DNA from: a bacterium TMED88
Lineage (GTDB): Bacteria > Myxococcota_A > UBA9160 > UBA4427
Length of the DNA: 34,501 bases
Direction of reading: 5' to 3'
NCBI GenBank assembly: GCA_002171515.1
Contig: NHEP01000116.1
Coordinates: 1 to 34,501 of the forward strand
Position 1 is the first letter of the stretch, and each line of letters starts with the position of its first letter. The notes beneath the pieces were generated by a model that had not been told where the DNA came from, ran no database searches, and saw only the letters and a list, made by a program, of their open reading frames with translations. A program made the position numbers and the translations under genes. This document shows positions 14,939 through 22,701 of this stretch, piece by piece.

Positions 14939-15808
14939 TTAACTCGGCCGCTTCGGGATGGTGTCCCGAACGGCCGTGAATTCAGGCATCACCACATTTC
15001 GGCGTAACCAATTCGCACCATCGAGGACAAGCCAATGTCCACTGAGATAAGCCGCGAAGGGGGAACACAAGTAAGTCGTGGCCCATCCCAACTCTCGGAG
15101 CCGCCCAACACGACCGGCAGGAATCCGGCTCGCCTTCCCTTCTTCACGGGTATCTTTTCGAACGGCTTTGAGCGCGGCCGGGTGGTCCCCATGCGGGAAG
15201 ACGCCTGGAACGAGACCATTGACTCGAATTCCGTCCGGCGCCCACTCCACCGCGAGGGACATCGTTAAATTCCAGACACCCGCTTTGGCCGCCGCGGAGT
15301 GAGCATGACCGGGACCGCCGGTCCACGAGTAGGTCGCTCCAATATTCACAATGGAACCCGGCTCTCCGAGGGCGAGGCGTCTCCTCGCAAACTCCGTCGA
15401 GGCAAAAAATGTTCCGTCTAGAACGATTTGGTTGACGGAACGCCAAGCCCCCGGCGACATCGACTCGGCAGGCACAGGAAAATTTCCCGCCGCATTGTTG
15501 ATCAGGTGGTCGACCGGACCGAGCGTATCTTCCACCTGGTCGAAAGCGCTGGCCACCGCATCGGGGTCTCTCACGTCAACCGCAACCCCAACCGCCTGAC
15601 CGCCCACCGCTTCCACCGCGGCCACACCGCGATCGCGATGCTCCGGGTTTCGACTCGCAATCGCGACCTTTGCGCCAACACGGGCAAATTCTTCGCAAAT
15701 GGCTCGCCCAATCCCCGTCCCGCCCCCCGTGACCACGACCACCTCGTTCGCGAAGGTGTCCTCGGGCAGCATTCGGGCGCCTTTTTCCGGAGGCTCGGGC
15801 AACGGCAT
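14939..15808 (-). CDS. 2,4-dienoyl-CoA reductase-like SDR
   Basis: The product has 289 residues from the ATG at 15808; an in-frame ATG at 15772 is an alternative. It contains VTGGGTGIG (26-34) and the DECR hallmark NNAAGNF (104-110). There is no YxxxK: the lysine is in HSAAAKAGV (Lys175) and the tyrosine is 15 residues earlier in ATYSWTG (Tyr160), as in mitochondrial/peroxisomal 2,4-dienoyl-CoA reductases. It should use NADPH to reduce a 2,4-dienoyl-CoA to 3-enoyl-CoA, removing a pre-existing double bond. The gene lies two bases from the crotonase stop, inside the second dehydrogenase operon, which would supply dienoyl-CoA by desaturating an unsaturated acyl chain. Confidence 0.86.
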   Translation of the reverse strand: MPLPEPPEKGARMLPEDTFANEVVVVTGGGTGIGRAICEEFARVGAKVAIASRNPEHRDRGVAAVEAVGGQAVGVAVDVRDPDAVASAFDQVEDTLGPVDHLINNAAGNFPVPAESMSPGAWRSVNQIVLDGTFFASTEFARRRLALGEPGSIVNIGATYSWTGGPGHAHSAAAKAGVWNLTMSLAVEWAPDGIRVNGLVPGVFPHGDHPAALKAVRKDTREEGKASRIPAGRVGRLRELGWATTYLCSPFAAYLSGHWLVLDGANWLRRNVVMPEFTAVRDTIPKRPS

Positions 15809-15810
15809 GC

Positions 15811-16593
15811 TTACTTTCCCTTGTAGCGCGGCGAACGTTTTTCTCGAAGCGCTGAGCGGGCCTCTTGATAGTCCTCGGTTTTAAAGAGCGCCGACTGGGC
15901 CAAGAGCTCTTCCCGAATTCCACGCCGCACGCTCTCTCCGTGGAATTGATCGATCAATTGCTTCGCCATGGCGATTGCAAGCGGAGGCCCCGAGGCCAGC
16001 TGTTTGGCGATTCGCAAGGCCTCTTCATCCAACGCCTCCGGGGCCACCACCCAATCGACGATGCCCCACTGAAGGGCTTGCTCCGCCTCGACGGCTTGCC
16101 CACTCATGACGAGGTATTTGGTTTTCGAGGGACCGATCAATGCGGTGAGAAATTGAGTCCCCCCCGTGTCGGGCAGAATTCCGTAACGAATTTCAGGCAG
16201 GCGGAGCCGGACATCATCGGCCGCGACCCGCATGTCTGCGGCCAACGCCATCTCAAGACCGCCTCCGATCACATGACCCCGCATCGCCGCCACAATCGGC
16301 TTCGGAGCGTCGAGCATGGACAAACGGCCGTCTTGGGCCCGGCGGACAAACGCAAAATCGCTCTCGTCACCGGCCCGGTGACCCAACACCGTTGTATCTC
16401 GACCCGAGCAAAAAGAACGCCCTTCGCCCCGGAGGAGAACACAGCGGACCTCCGGTGTGTCAAACGCCCACTCGAAGGCTTGGCGTAACTCGGCGCTCAT
16501 TTCGTCATTGAGCGCATTGTGTTTGTCGGGGCGATTGAGGGAAACAATGCCGACCCCTTCTTCGAGTCGCTGCTCTACCGTCGGTTTCGCCAT
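15811..16593 (-). CDS. Enoyl-CoA hydratase with both catalytic glutamates
   Basis: From the ATG at 16593 (GAAGGA ribosome site; a longer in-frame ATG at 16614 has none) the product has 260 residues. Both hydratase residues are present: Glu114 in HVIGGGLEMALAAD and Glu134 in LPEIRYGILPDTGGTQ. The oxyanion-hole segment is GRSFCSGRD. It should add water to trans-2-enoyl-CoA. It is the first gene of the minus-strand operon running to 10416. Its promoter is probably TTGACT (16655-16660)-N18-TAGATT (16631-16636) on the minus strand, and the -35 overlaps shared motif site 2. Confidence 0.93.
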   Translation of the reverse strand: MAKPTVEQRLEEGVGIVSLNRPDKHNALNDEMSAELRQAFEWAFDTPEVRCVLLRGEGRSFCSGRDTTVLGHRAGDESDFAFVRRAQDGRLSMLDAPKPIVAAMRGHVIGGGLEMALAADMRVAADDVRLRLPEIRYGILPDTGGTQFLTALIGPSKTKYLVMSGQAVEAEQALQWGIVDWVVAPEALDEEALRIAKQLASGPPLAIAMAKQLIDQFHGESVRRGIREELLAQSALFKTEDYQEARSALREKRSPRYKGK

Positions 16594-16630
16594 ATGATTC
16601 CTTCGCACGGCCATGCTGGGCCGAATTTTG

Positions 16631-16660
16631 AATCTAGCCCCCCAGGCGACAAATAGTCAA
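16631..16660 (-). promoter_or_regulatory. Predicted sigma70-type promoter for the 16593-10416 operon
   Basis: On the minus strand TTGACT (16655-16660) is followed after 18 bases by TAGATT (16631-16636). Initiation near 16624 would leave a leader of about 30 bases before the crotonase ATG at 16593. The -35 overlaps the shared 18-bp motif, so a protein bound there would be expected to repress. Confidence 0.5.
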
Positions 16661-16674
16661 ATCAGTTATACAAT
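16657..16674 (+). promoter_or_regulatory. Shared operator-like motif, site 2 (between divergent crotonase genes)
   Basis: TCAAATCAGTTATACAAT lies in a divergent promoter region 41 bases before the plus-strand ATG at 16716 and 63 bases before the minus-strand start at 16593. It is identical to site 4 over the core ATCAGTTATACAAT. With its flanks it matches site 5 over 28 positions with only four differences. Confidence 0.65.
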
Positions 16675-16715
16675 AAAACCCCCGAGGGAATCAACGAGGT
16701 TTGGAGAAGCAGCCG

Positions 16716-17492
16716 ATGGACTACGAAACAATCCTCTACGAGGTCTCCGAAGATCGAGTCGCCACGATTACGATCAACCGACCCCAGGCACTCAACTCGT
16801 TCAACCAAAAGATGATGGACGAGTTCAAGGACGCTTGGCACCAGATTGGCTACGACGACTCGGTGAACGCCGTGGTCTTGCGGGCGGCGGCAGGCCGCGC
16901 CTTCTGCACCGGAGTCGACGTCAAAGAAGGCTACGACTACTCAAGCCAAACGATTCCGTGGATTCGGCGAGACCCCAGCGAATGGCTCGGTCCGAAGCAA
17001 AACCGACTTTGGAAACCGGTCATCTGCGCCATTCATGGCATGGCGGCCGGCGGTGCTTTCTACTGGATCAACGAATGTGATGTGGTCATCTGCTCGGAGG
17101 ATGCCCAATTCTTTGATCCGCATGTGAGCTTCGGCATGACGGCCGCGTGCGAACCCATTGGACTGTCTCGGCGCATTCCTCTGGGCGAGGTCATGCGAAT
17201 CACTTTGATGGGTAACGACGAGCGCGTGGGCGCAGACACCGCCCTACGGATCGGACTGGTGAGCGAAGTCGTCGCAAATGATGAACTTTGGAATCGCGCT
17301 CATGAACTGGCCGCGATCATCGCAGCCAAACCAACAGCGGCCACTCAGGGGAGCGTTCGAGCCATCTGGGAATCCCTCGACATGGGGCTGCGTGCAGCCC
17401 AAAACTGGGCGATGCCTTATACACAGCTCGGAAATCCCGCCGGGGCCATCGATCGAACCAAAATACCCAAAGTGAAACCGAGCATTCGGTAA
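16716..17492 (+). CDS. Crotonase-fold protein lacking both hydratase glutamates
   Basis: The ATG at 16716 has GGAG nine bases upstream; an in-frame TTG at 16701 is unlikely. The 258-residue protein has the crotonase core: TINRPQALNSFN, the oxyanion-hole segment AGRAFCTGVDVKEG and the central helix HGMAAGGAFYWINECDVV. The first catalytic Glu position holds Phe115, and the PEV position is DPHVSFG with His136, so neither hydratase Glu is present. Crotonase relatives with altered residues act as isomerases, dehalogenases, hydrolases or C-C lyases, so the reaction is open. It is followed 11 bases later by an SDR gene with a strong ribosome site and probably forms a two-gene operon with it. Confidence 0.85.
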   Translation: MDYETILYEVSEDRVATITINRPQALNSFNQKMMDEFKDAWHQIGYDDSVNAVVLRAAAGRAFCTGVDVKEGYDYSSQTIPWIRRDPSEWLGPKQNRLWKPVICAIHGMAAGGAFYWINECDVVICSEDAQFFDPHVSFGMTAACEPIGLSRRIPLGEVMRITLMGNDERVGADTALRIGLVSEVVANDELWNRAHELAAIIAAKPTAATQGSVRAIWESLDMGLRAAQNWAMPYTQLGNPAGAIDRTKIPKVKPSIR

Positions 17493-17503
17493 GGAGAAAG
17501 CGT

Positions 17504-18307
17504 TTGGACCTCGGAGTGCGGGATCGGGGTTACGTGATTTTCGGAGGGAGCCGCGGAATGGGCCGCGCGGCCGCCGAGGTCTTGGCTGCGGAGGGCGCTC
17601 GGCTCGCCATCGTGGGTCAGGACTCCCATCGCGCGCAGGCGGCTGCCGATGAAATCTCGAACAACTATGGCAACTCAACCATTGGCCTCGCCGTCGAATC
17701 CGAGACGTCCTTTGCGGCCATCGAGTCGCTTCTGGGCAAAGCCACCGAAGCGATCGGACCTCTCCGAGGATTGGCCGCGGTGGCCGGACCGATGGGGCCC
17801 ACCGGCGACCTCCTCGACCTCGACGACGAAGCGTGGGAGGCTCACTTTCAAACGCAGCTCATGCTGACCGTTCGAAGTTGCCGTGCCGTCCTCCCGCACC
17901 TGATCGCCGAGGGCGGCGGTCAAATCGTGACGCTCGCGGCGTACTCGGTGCGGGCCCCGAAGGCCAACTTGGCCCCGTATGCCGCCATGAAGAGTGCCCT
18001 CGTCAATCTCACCAAAAACATCGCCAAGACTTACGGCGACCGCGGCATCCGAGCCAATTGTGTCTGCCCAGGCATGATCGAAACCTATGCCTTGGCTGAA
18101 GCGAGAGACCAGGCCGAAAAGCGATTTGCTGGAAGCCAAGGCGACCCGCTCTATTTGGCCGCGGAGCAAGACTGGGGGATGAAGATGGCACTTCGTCGAG
18201 TGGGGCAGCCTAATGAAGTCGGAGAACTCATCGCCTTTCTGCTCTCGGAGCGAGCCGGCTATATGACCGGGGCAACACTCAACATCGACGGCGGGACGGA
18301 CTTCTAA
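17504..18307 (+). CDS. SDR oxidoreductase with atypical N-A-G motif
   Basis: Translation most likely starts at the TTG at 17504, because AAGGAG lies seven bases upstream and the frame directly gives the Rossmann strand. The 267-residue product has FGGSRGMG (13-20) and the catalytic Tyr159-x3-Lys163 (YAAMK). The usual NNAG is AVAGPMG (92-98). The C-terminal GYMTGATLNIDGGTDF is standard for classical SDRs. The substrate is probably a hydroxyacyl-CoA or ring hydroxyl made by the upstream crotonase-like protein. It ends 23 bases from the convergent crotonase gene. Confidence 0.9.
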   Translation: MDLGVRDRGYVIFGGSRGMGRAAAEVLAAEGARLAIVGQDSHRAQAAADEISNNYGNSTIGLAVESETSFAAIESLLGKATEAIGPLRGLAAVAGPMGPTGDLLDLDDEAWEAHFQTQLMLTVRSCRAVLPHLIAEGGGQIVTLAAYSVRAPKANLAPYAAMKSALVNLTKNIAKTYGDRGIRANCVCPGMIETYALAEARDQAEKRFAGSQGDPLYLAAEQDWGMKMALRRVGQPNEVGELIAFLLSERAGYMTGATLNIDGGTDF

Positions 18308-18330
18308 AATTGAAGTCGGGGGTCAGCCCT

Positions 18331-19104
18331 TCACTCCGAGCGAGAGGCTAAGACCTTTCGGGCAGCCTCATCGAATCGGCGAGTCGGACGAAGCATCTCA
18401 CGCACCTGTTTCGCGTACCCCAGAGACTCCTCTTTTGAAAGATCCATCGTCCGAGAAAGATGAGCCTGTGTGACCCGAACGCCCTCGGGATCCATCTCGG
18501 CGATCTGCTGGGCCATTTCCATCGCCCTTTCCCAGAGTTCTGCAGAAGCTTCAACGCGATTCGCGAGACCGATTCGAACCGCTTCGGCCCCGTCGATCAC
18601 TGCGCCGGTCAGAATCAATTCGCGGGCCTTCGCGAGACCCACCAGCCGAGGCAATCGCGTACTCGCGCCCCAGCCCCCCAATCCCGATCCCAGTTTCTTG
18701 AGGTGCCAATCACTGATCTCGGCGGTTTCACCCACGATTCGAAGATGACACGCCATCGCCACCTCAAGGGCTCCGGTGGTACAAATCCCATCAATCACAG
18801 CGATCGACGGTTTCCAACACTGATCGATCAAGTTCGTGAGAACGCCGCCTGGATTGCCCGGCGGCAACTTCCCCGAAGCGGCCTCCTTTAAATCGTCGCC
18901 CGCACTAAAGCACGGCCGGCCATCGGGCCGGGGCGAGCCGGCAATCAGATAGGTGCGAATCGACTCATCGCGACGAATCCGCTTGATGGCGTCTGTCAAC
19001 TCGTTCAGGAGTTGAGTGTTCATCGCATTCAAGCGCTCCGGTCGATTCAGTCGCAAAATGGCGACGGCGCCCTCTTGCTCGATATCCAGGACATGCTCGC
19101 TCAT
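18331..19104 (-). CDS. Enoyl-CoA hydratase/isomerase family protein with one conserved Glu
   Basis: The 257-residue crotonase has RLNRPERLNAMN, the oxyanion segment PCFSAGDDLKEA and GICTTGALEVAMAC, in which Glu114 sits at the first catalytic position. The second Glu is missing: the matching stretch is SDWHLKKLGSGLGGWGAS, with Lys near position 136. This arrangement is known among hydratase/isomerase relatives whose reactions are undetermined. The start overlaps the stop of the DUF7064-like gene (ATGA, 19101-19104). It is the last gene of the ligase operon, pointing to a dedicated job on that ligase's product. Confidence 0.88.
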   Translation of the reverse strand: MSEHVLDIEQEGAVAILRLNRPERLNAMNTQLLNELTDAIKRIRRDESIRTYLIAGSPRPDGRPCFSAGDDLKEAASGKLPPGNPGGVLTNLIDQCWKPSIAVIDGICTTGALEVAMACHLRIVGETAEISDWHLKKLGSGLGGWGASTRLPRLVGLAKARELILTGAVIDGAEAVRIGLANRVEASAELWERAMEMAQQIAEMDPEGVRVTQAHLSRTMDLSKEESLGYAKQVREMLRPTRRFDEAARKVLASRSE

Positions 19105-20084
19105 ACTGACCCCTCACCTTGACGACGCAAATCGTAGAAGTGCGCCATGGACCAAACATCCTGATCCTCGCCCCACCCCTCTTGGCCATCGATTTCCCAT
19201 CGCAGAAAGGTGTTGATACAAAGGCTGTTGCTCGGGAGAAAAAGGCAGCTGCGGGCACGTCCCAAAGCATGCAGCGCCCTCCCGTCCGTGTCCTCAGCCT
19301 CGATCTCGATGGTTGAAACGCCTCCATGCGCTGGGTCTCGTGTCACCCGACGACGGGCCGATTGGAGCCGTCTCAAAACGCCATCACGAAAAAGAAAACC
19401 CGAGGTCAATGTCTCTTCCTCGGACAAAGGCGCATCTTTCGGAGGGACACAGAAGGCCAAAAATGCGTCGTTGGGAGTACAAGACCCAAAGGCGTAGCTC
19501 AACCGCGTGCTTCGACCGATTCGCTCGGGTCGACGCCCCCAGGATCGATCACGGACCGAAACACAATCGACATCCACCCGCTCGCCATCAACTTCGATCG
19601 TCCCTCTCAACCGTCCGGGCTGGTCATAGTGAGTCGAACCGATGAAGGGGGGTGCCCCCTGGACGTGTGGAACCGGCGGCACGAGACCTTCGAATTCTAG
19701 GTCGGCGACGAAATCTTTCATGTCGCGAAATTGATAACCCAGTGCGTAACGCATCCCCGGTTCAAGGCAACGCAACGAAAAGCCACTTTTGAATTGGACG
19801 TCAGTCAAATCCAAGGGCTCGGGAACGGGGTGATGCGAAAACCATCCGTAGTACGGCTGCTCCCAAGGACCGGTGAAACCAGGTCCGTAGACAAAGGCTC
19901 CCCCGGTCACTGTTCCGATGTTCGGTCGCACCTGCGCATACAGCCAGCCCGCCCAGTCGCGTTCCGGGACATGAAAGCTAAACCAGAGCGTTTCGGTCCA
20001 ATCCGCAGCCGACTCAAAAGAATGCAAACAGTCGTCGGAAGACTGAAAACAAATGGACTCGTCAAACGGGAAATCTATTTCCAT
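19101..20084 (-). CDS. Uncharacterised DUF7064/DUF7065-like protein (CrtC-like beta-rich fold suspected)
   Basis: The 327-residue protein is predicted soluble, with no signal peptide or membrane segment. It is rich in Trp, Tyr and acidic residues. Features include WTETLWFSFHVPE, YGPGFTGPWEQPYY, the basic/aromatic block VSVRDRSWGRRPER (around 170-185) and the late segment WEIDGQEGWGEDQDVW. The VRDRSWGxR stretch and two-part layout recall the DUF7064/7065 proteins found beside lipid and steroid catabolic genes and distantly the lipocalin-like hydroxyneurosporene synthase (CrtC) fold. I recognise this only by pattern. A GGAGGT site precedes the ATG. It lies 46 bases after the ligase and overlaps the crotonase, so a lipid-binding or hydratase-like role in that pathway is plausible but unproven. 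Confidence 0.8.
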   Translation of the reverse strand: MEIDFPFDESICFQSSDDCLHSFESAADWTETLWFSFHVPERDWAGWLYAQVRPNIGTVTGGAFVYGPGFTGPWEQPYYGWFSHHPVPEPLDLTDVQFKSGFSLRCLEPGMRYALGYQFRDMKDFVADLEFEGLVPPVPHVQGAPPFIGSTHYDQPGRLRGTIEVDGERVDVDCVSVRDRSWGRRPERIGRSTRLSYAFGSCTPNDAFLAFCVPPKDAPLSEEETLTSGFLFRDGVLRRLQSARRRVTRDPAHGGVSTIEIEAEDTDGRALHALGRARSCLFLPSNSLCINTFLRWEIDGQEGWGEDQDVWSMAHFYDLRRQGEGSV

Positions 20085-20130
20085 CGGCTACCTCCGGGCA
20101 TTCAGTGATTCGTTCGAACTCCCCTATCCG

Positions 20131-21744
20131 TCATTCCTGTGGCGGGCGAAGTTTCTCCCGCAGCGCAAACTTCTTCACTTTCCCGGCTGCGGTCCGCGGA
20201 AAGTCTTCAACCGCTACGAGATGCTCGGGCGTCTTCTGTTTCGCGACGCCGACCTGCTGAAAGTGGTCTCGAACGCCTTCAAGATCAAGCGACTGTCCTT
20301 CGCGAAAAATGATAAAGGCGCAGACGCGTTCGCCGTAGCGCTCGTCCGGCATCGCAACCACAGCCGACTCCTGCACAGCAGGGTGGCGAATCAAGATATC
20401 TTCCACTTCCTTTGAAGCGATATTTTCTCCACCGCGAATAATCACATCTTTTTTTCGGTCGGTGATCCTGAGATAACCCGCGTCGTCCAAGACACCGATA
20501 TCGCCGGTCAAAAACCATCCGCCGGGCAAAAAAGAACGTTCATTGAGGTCCTCGTCCCGATAGCCGACAAAAAGCTCGGGCCCTCGACTCACAATCTCGC
20601 CCGCTTGGCCCACAGGCAAGTCATGCCCATCGTCGTCGATGATCCGAATTTCATTGCCGGCCAGCACCGGGCCGTCTGTCGTGGCCCGTTGCTCCACCGA
20701 GTCGCTCGCCGAGCCAGAGCTGATGGTCGGATGTTCGCTGGAGCCGTAGGCGCGATAGGTCGGGAGGCCCACCGCTTCGGCGCGCTCAATCAAGGCCGGC
20801 GGGACGCTGGCAGCTCCGCTCATATACCCCTGCAAGGAGCTCAGGTCATATCCCCCAGCTTCGGCCGCATCGAGTAGGGTCGCCAAGTGAAAAGGCGTCC
20901 CCGAGGTTCCCGTGACACGATGCTCCTCGACAAGCCGGGCAGCCGCTGAGGCATTCCAAGTGTCCATCAAGACCGTCCGGCCACCGTGAACAAAGAGCCG
21001 AATCGTGCTGAGAACGCCCGCAATGTGACCAGCCGGAAAAGCAGAGAGATTCACCGGAGCGTCCACAACATCAAGCGTTCGTCGCGTGCTGCGGACTTCG
21101 GCCAACAGCGTGTTGTGCGTATGCTGAACGCCTTTGGGCTCGGCCGTCGTCCCGGACGTGTAAACCAAGAGGCAGACGTCATCCGGATGCAGCGGCGGCG
21201 GGGAAAAATCCGGGGCTTCGCGACGAACCAATTCGGCCCAAGACATTGTGTCTGGAGCCGGGTCTCCAACCACGATGACATGCTCAAGCTGAGGCAAGGC
21301 GCTTCGATCGAGGCGCTCAAGACGCTCAAGATAATCGATCTGGCGCCAGCGATCCGGACAGATGAAAGCTCGAGCACCCGATTGTCGAAGAATAAAACTC
21401 ACTTCAGAAGGGCCGTAGATATGAATGATCGGCAAGACGACTACGCCAAGGGCGAGAGCGGCCTGAAACATCAACGTCCCTTCAAGCCAATTGGGCACTT
21501 GAATCGCCACCACATCACCGAGCTCAAGTCCGAGGCTCTGAAGACAGCCGGCGAGGGCCACGCTCTTGCGATGCATGTCGCCCAGGGTCGCTACGTCGGG
21601 CCGAGTATCGGAATGAAACACCATCTGAACATTCGGACGGGTCACCGCGCCTTCTCGAATGGCATCGCTCAGGGTCAAGCCGTCGTAGAGACCCGCTTCG
21701 TAGTAAATTTTTCGACGCTCAATGAGATCCGACTTCCAGCCCAC
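20131..21744 (-). CDS. AMP-forming acyl-CoA ligase (cyclohexanecarboxylate-CoA ligase-like)
   Basis: The chosen start is the GTG at 21744, which has GGGAG eight bases upstream; an in-frame GTG at 21777 has no ribosome site. The 537-residue protein has VYTSGTTAEPKG (194-205), YGSSEHPT, FLTGDIGVLDDAGYLRITDRKKDVIIRGGENI and the C-terminal catalytic lysine in RTAAGKVKKF. The N-terminal half (VPNWLEGTLMFQAALALGVV) resembles alicyclic-acid and medium-chain ligases such as AliA. It activates a carboxylic acid to its CoA ester and heads an operon with the DUF7064-like and crotonase genes. Confidence 0.92.
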   Translation of the reverse strand: MGWKSDLIERRKIYYEAGLYDGLTLSDAIREGAVTRPNVQMVFHSDTRPDVATLGDMHRKSVALAGCLQSLGLELGDVVAIQVPNWLEGTLMFQAALALGVVVLPIIHIYGPSEVSFILRQSGARAFICPDRWRQIDYLERLERLDRSALPQLEHVIVVGDPAPDTMSWAELVRREAPDFSPPPLHPDDVCLLVYTSGTTAEPKGVQHTHNTLLAEVRSTRRTLDVVDAPVNLSAFPAGHIAGVLSTIRLFVHGGRTVLMDTWNASAAARLVEEHRVTGTSGTPFHLATLLDAAEAGGYDLSSLQGYMSGAASVPPALIERAEAVGLPTYRAYGSSEHPTISSGSASDSVEQRATTDGPVLAGNEIRIIDDDGHDLPVGQAGEIVSRGPELFVGYRDEDLNERSFLPGGWFLTGDIGVLDDAGYLRITDRKKDVIIRGGENIASKEVEDILIRHPAVQESAVVAMPDERYGERVCAFIIFREGQSLDLEGVRDHFQQVGVAKQKTPEHLVAVEDFPRTAAGKVKKFALREKLRPPQE

Positions 21745-21795
21745 CCAACCGTCTCCCTTATGAATCAAACAATGCACTGACCCAATCAGCTAAAA

Positions 21796-21815
21796 GGAAG
21801 TCCATCGGGTCTTCC
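21796..21815 (-). terminator. Possible weak intrinsic terminator after the SDR at 21877
   Basis: On the minus strand GGAAGACC and GGACTTCC form an 8-bp stem with one mismatch and a 4-base loop, followed directly by TTTTA. It lies 62 bases after the SDR stop and 52 bases before the ligase start, so it could separate the two minus-strand transcripts. The T-tract is short, which makes the call uncertain. Confidence 0.4.
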
Positions 21816-21876
21816 AAAACAATGATGAGCCACACGGCCCCTCTACAAGGCCATCAAGAAGAACGCCTTCGGAAAG

Positions 21877-22632
21877 TTAATGCCGAGTGCGGACGCGAAA
21901 AACGTCGAGCACTTGAGATCGGGGGCGCGTGACGGCGTAAACAATCGCATCAGCGACCTCGGCGGCTTTCATTTTAGTTTCGTCCCATCCCTCTTTCAAA
22001 AATCCTTGCGACTGCCACACCGCGTAGCCACGCTCGGCTTCTTCCTGCGACCAGTCCAGCCCAAACTCAGTTTCGGTTCGGCCCACGACGATCAAGCTCA
22101 CCCGAATATCATGCGGGAGTAACTCCCGATTCATGCCTTCACTAAAAGTGGCGAGACCTGCTTTTGAAGCCGCATACAGGGTCAAAAGAGGATACGGATC
22201 GAGAACGGCCTCTGACGTTACGTTGATGATGTCGCTCCCACCCGCCCGCTTGAGCAAGGGAATCGCCGCACGGGTACACCAGATGGGCCCCATCAGATTG
22301 ACGCCGACCTGAAGCAGAACCTCTTCATCGCTGCACTCCTCTAAAGAGCGAATGCGTGCGAGACCCGCATTGTTCACCAGGACATCGATGTGCGAGAAGC
22401 GATCACCGATTTGATCGAAGGCTGCGCGGAGGGACCGGGGATCGCTCACATCGGCCACTATGGGGTGAGCCTGCTCCCCGATGGCTTCGGCCGCTTCACG
22501 CAGGCGGTCTTCGCGGCGGGCCAACAACACAACCTCGGCCCCACGCTCAGCGAGATGGACTGCGGTGGCCCGGCCGATCCCTCGAGATCCTCCGGTCACG
22601 ACGGCGACTTTTCCCGCACAGTCCGCCTCCAC
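21877..22632 (-). CDS. SDR oxidoreductase, classical
   Basis: The 251-residue protein starts at GTG 22632, with GGAGGAAG seven bases upstream. It shows VTGGSRGIG (12-20), LLARRED after strand 2 (NADPH-type basic residues), NNAG (87-90), Ser140 and the catalytic Tyr153-x3-Lys157 (YAASK). The C-terminal tail (ITRPRSQVLDVFRVR-like ending) lacks the common DGG, as in SDRs acting on steroid-like or retinol-like substrates. It is divergent from the crotonase at 22702, and shared motif site 3 lies in the 69-base gap between them. Confidence 0.9.
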   Translation of the reverse strand: MEADCAGKVAVVTGGSRGIGRATAVHLAERGAEVVLLARREDRLREAAEAIGEQAHPIVADVSDPRSLRAAFDQIGDRFSHIDVLVNNAGLARIRSLEECSDEEVLLQVGVNLMGPIWCTRAAIPLLKRAGGSDIINVTSEAVLDPYPLLTLYAASKAGLATFSEGMNRELLPHDIRVSLIVVGRTETEFGLDWSQEEAERGYAVWQSQGFLKEGWDETKMKAAEVADAIVYAVTRPRSQVLDVFRVRTRH

Positions 22633-22651
22633 CCGAGGACTTCCTCCGTTT

Positions 22652-22669
22652 TCTGATCAGTTATATTAT
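22652..22669 (+). promoter_or_regulatory. Shared operator-like motif, site 3
   Basis: TCTGATCAGTTATATTAT lies in the 69-base gap between divergent SDR (22632) and crotonase (22702) genes. On the minus strand the adjoining sequence provides a TATAAT hexamer (22665-22670), so the motif overlaps a probable -10 box. It is the most divergent of the five sites but keeps ATCAGTTATA intact. Confidence 0.5.
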
Positions 22670-22701
22670 ATACCCTCTTGACTCAAAGGAGACCAGCCCG
22701 A

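Noticed and set aside
20986-21780. Plus-strand open frame opposite the ligase at 20131-21744
   Set aside because: Basic, low-complexity translation typical of a mirror frame of a GC-rich gene; the ligase motifs on the other strand are unambiguous.
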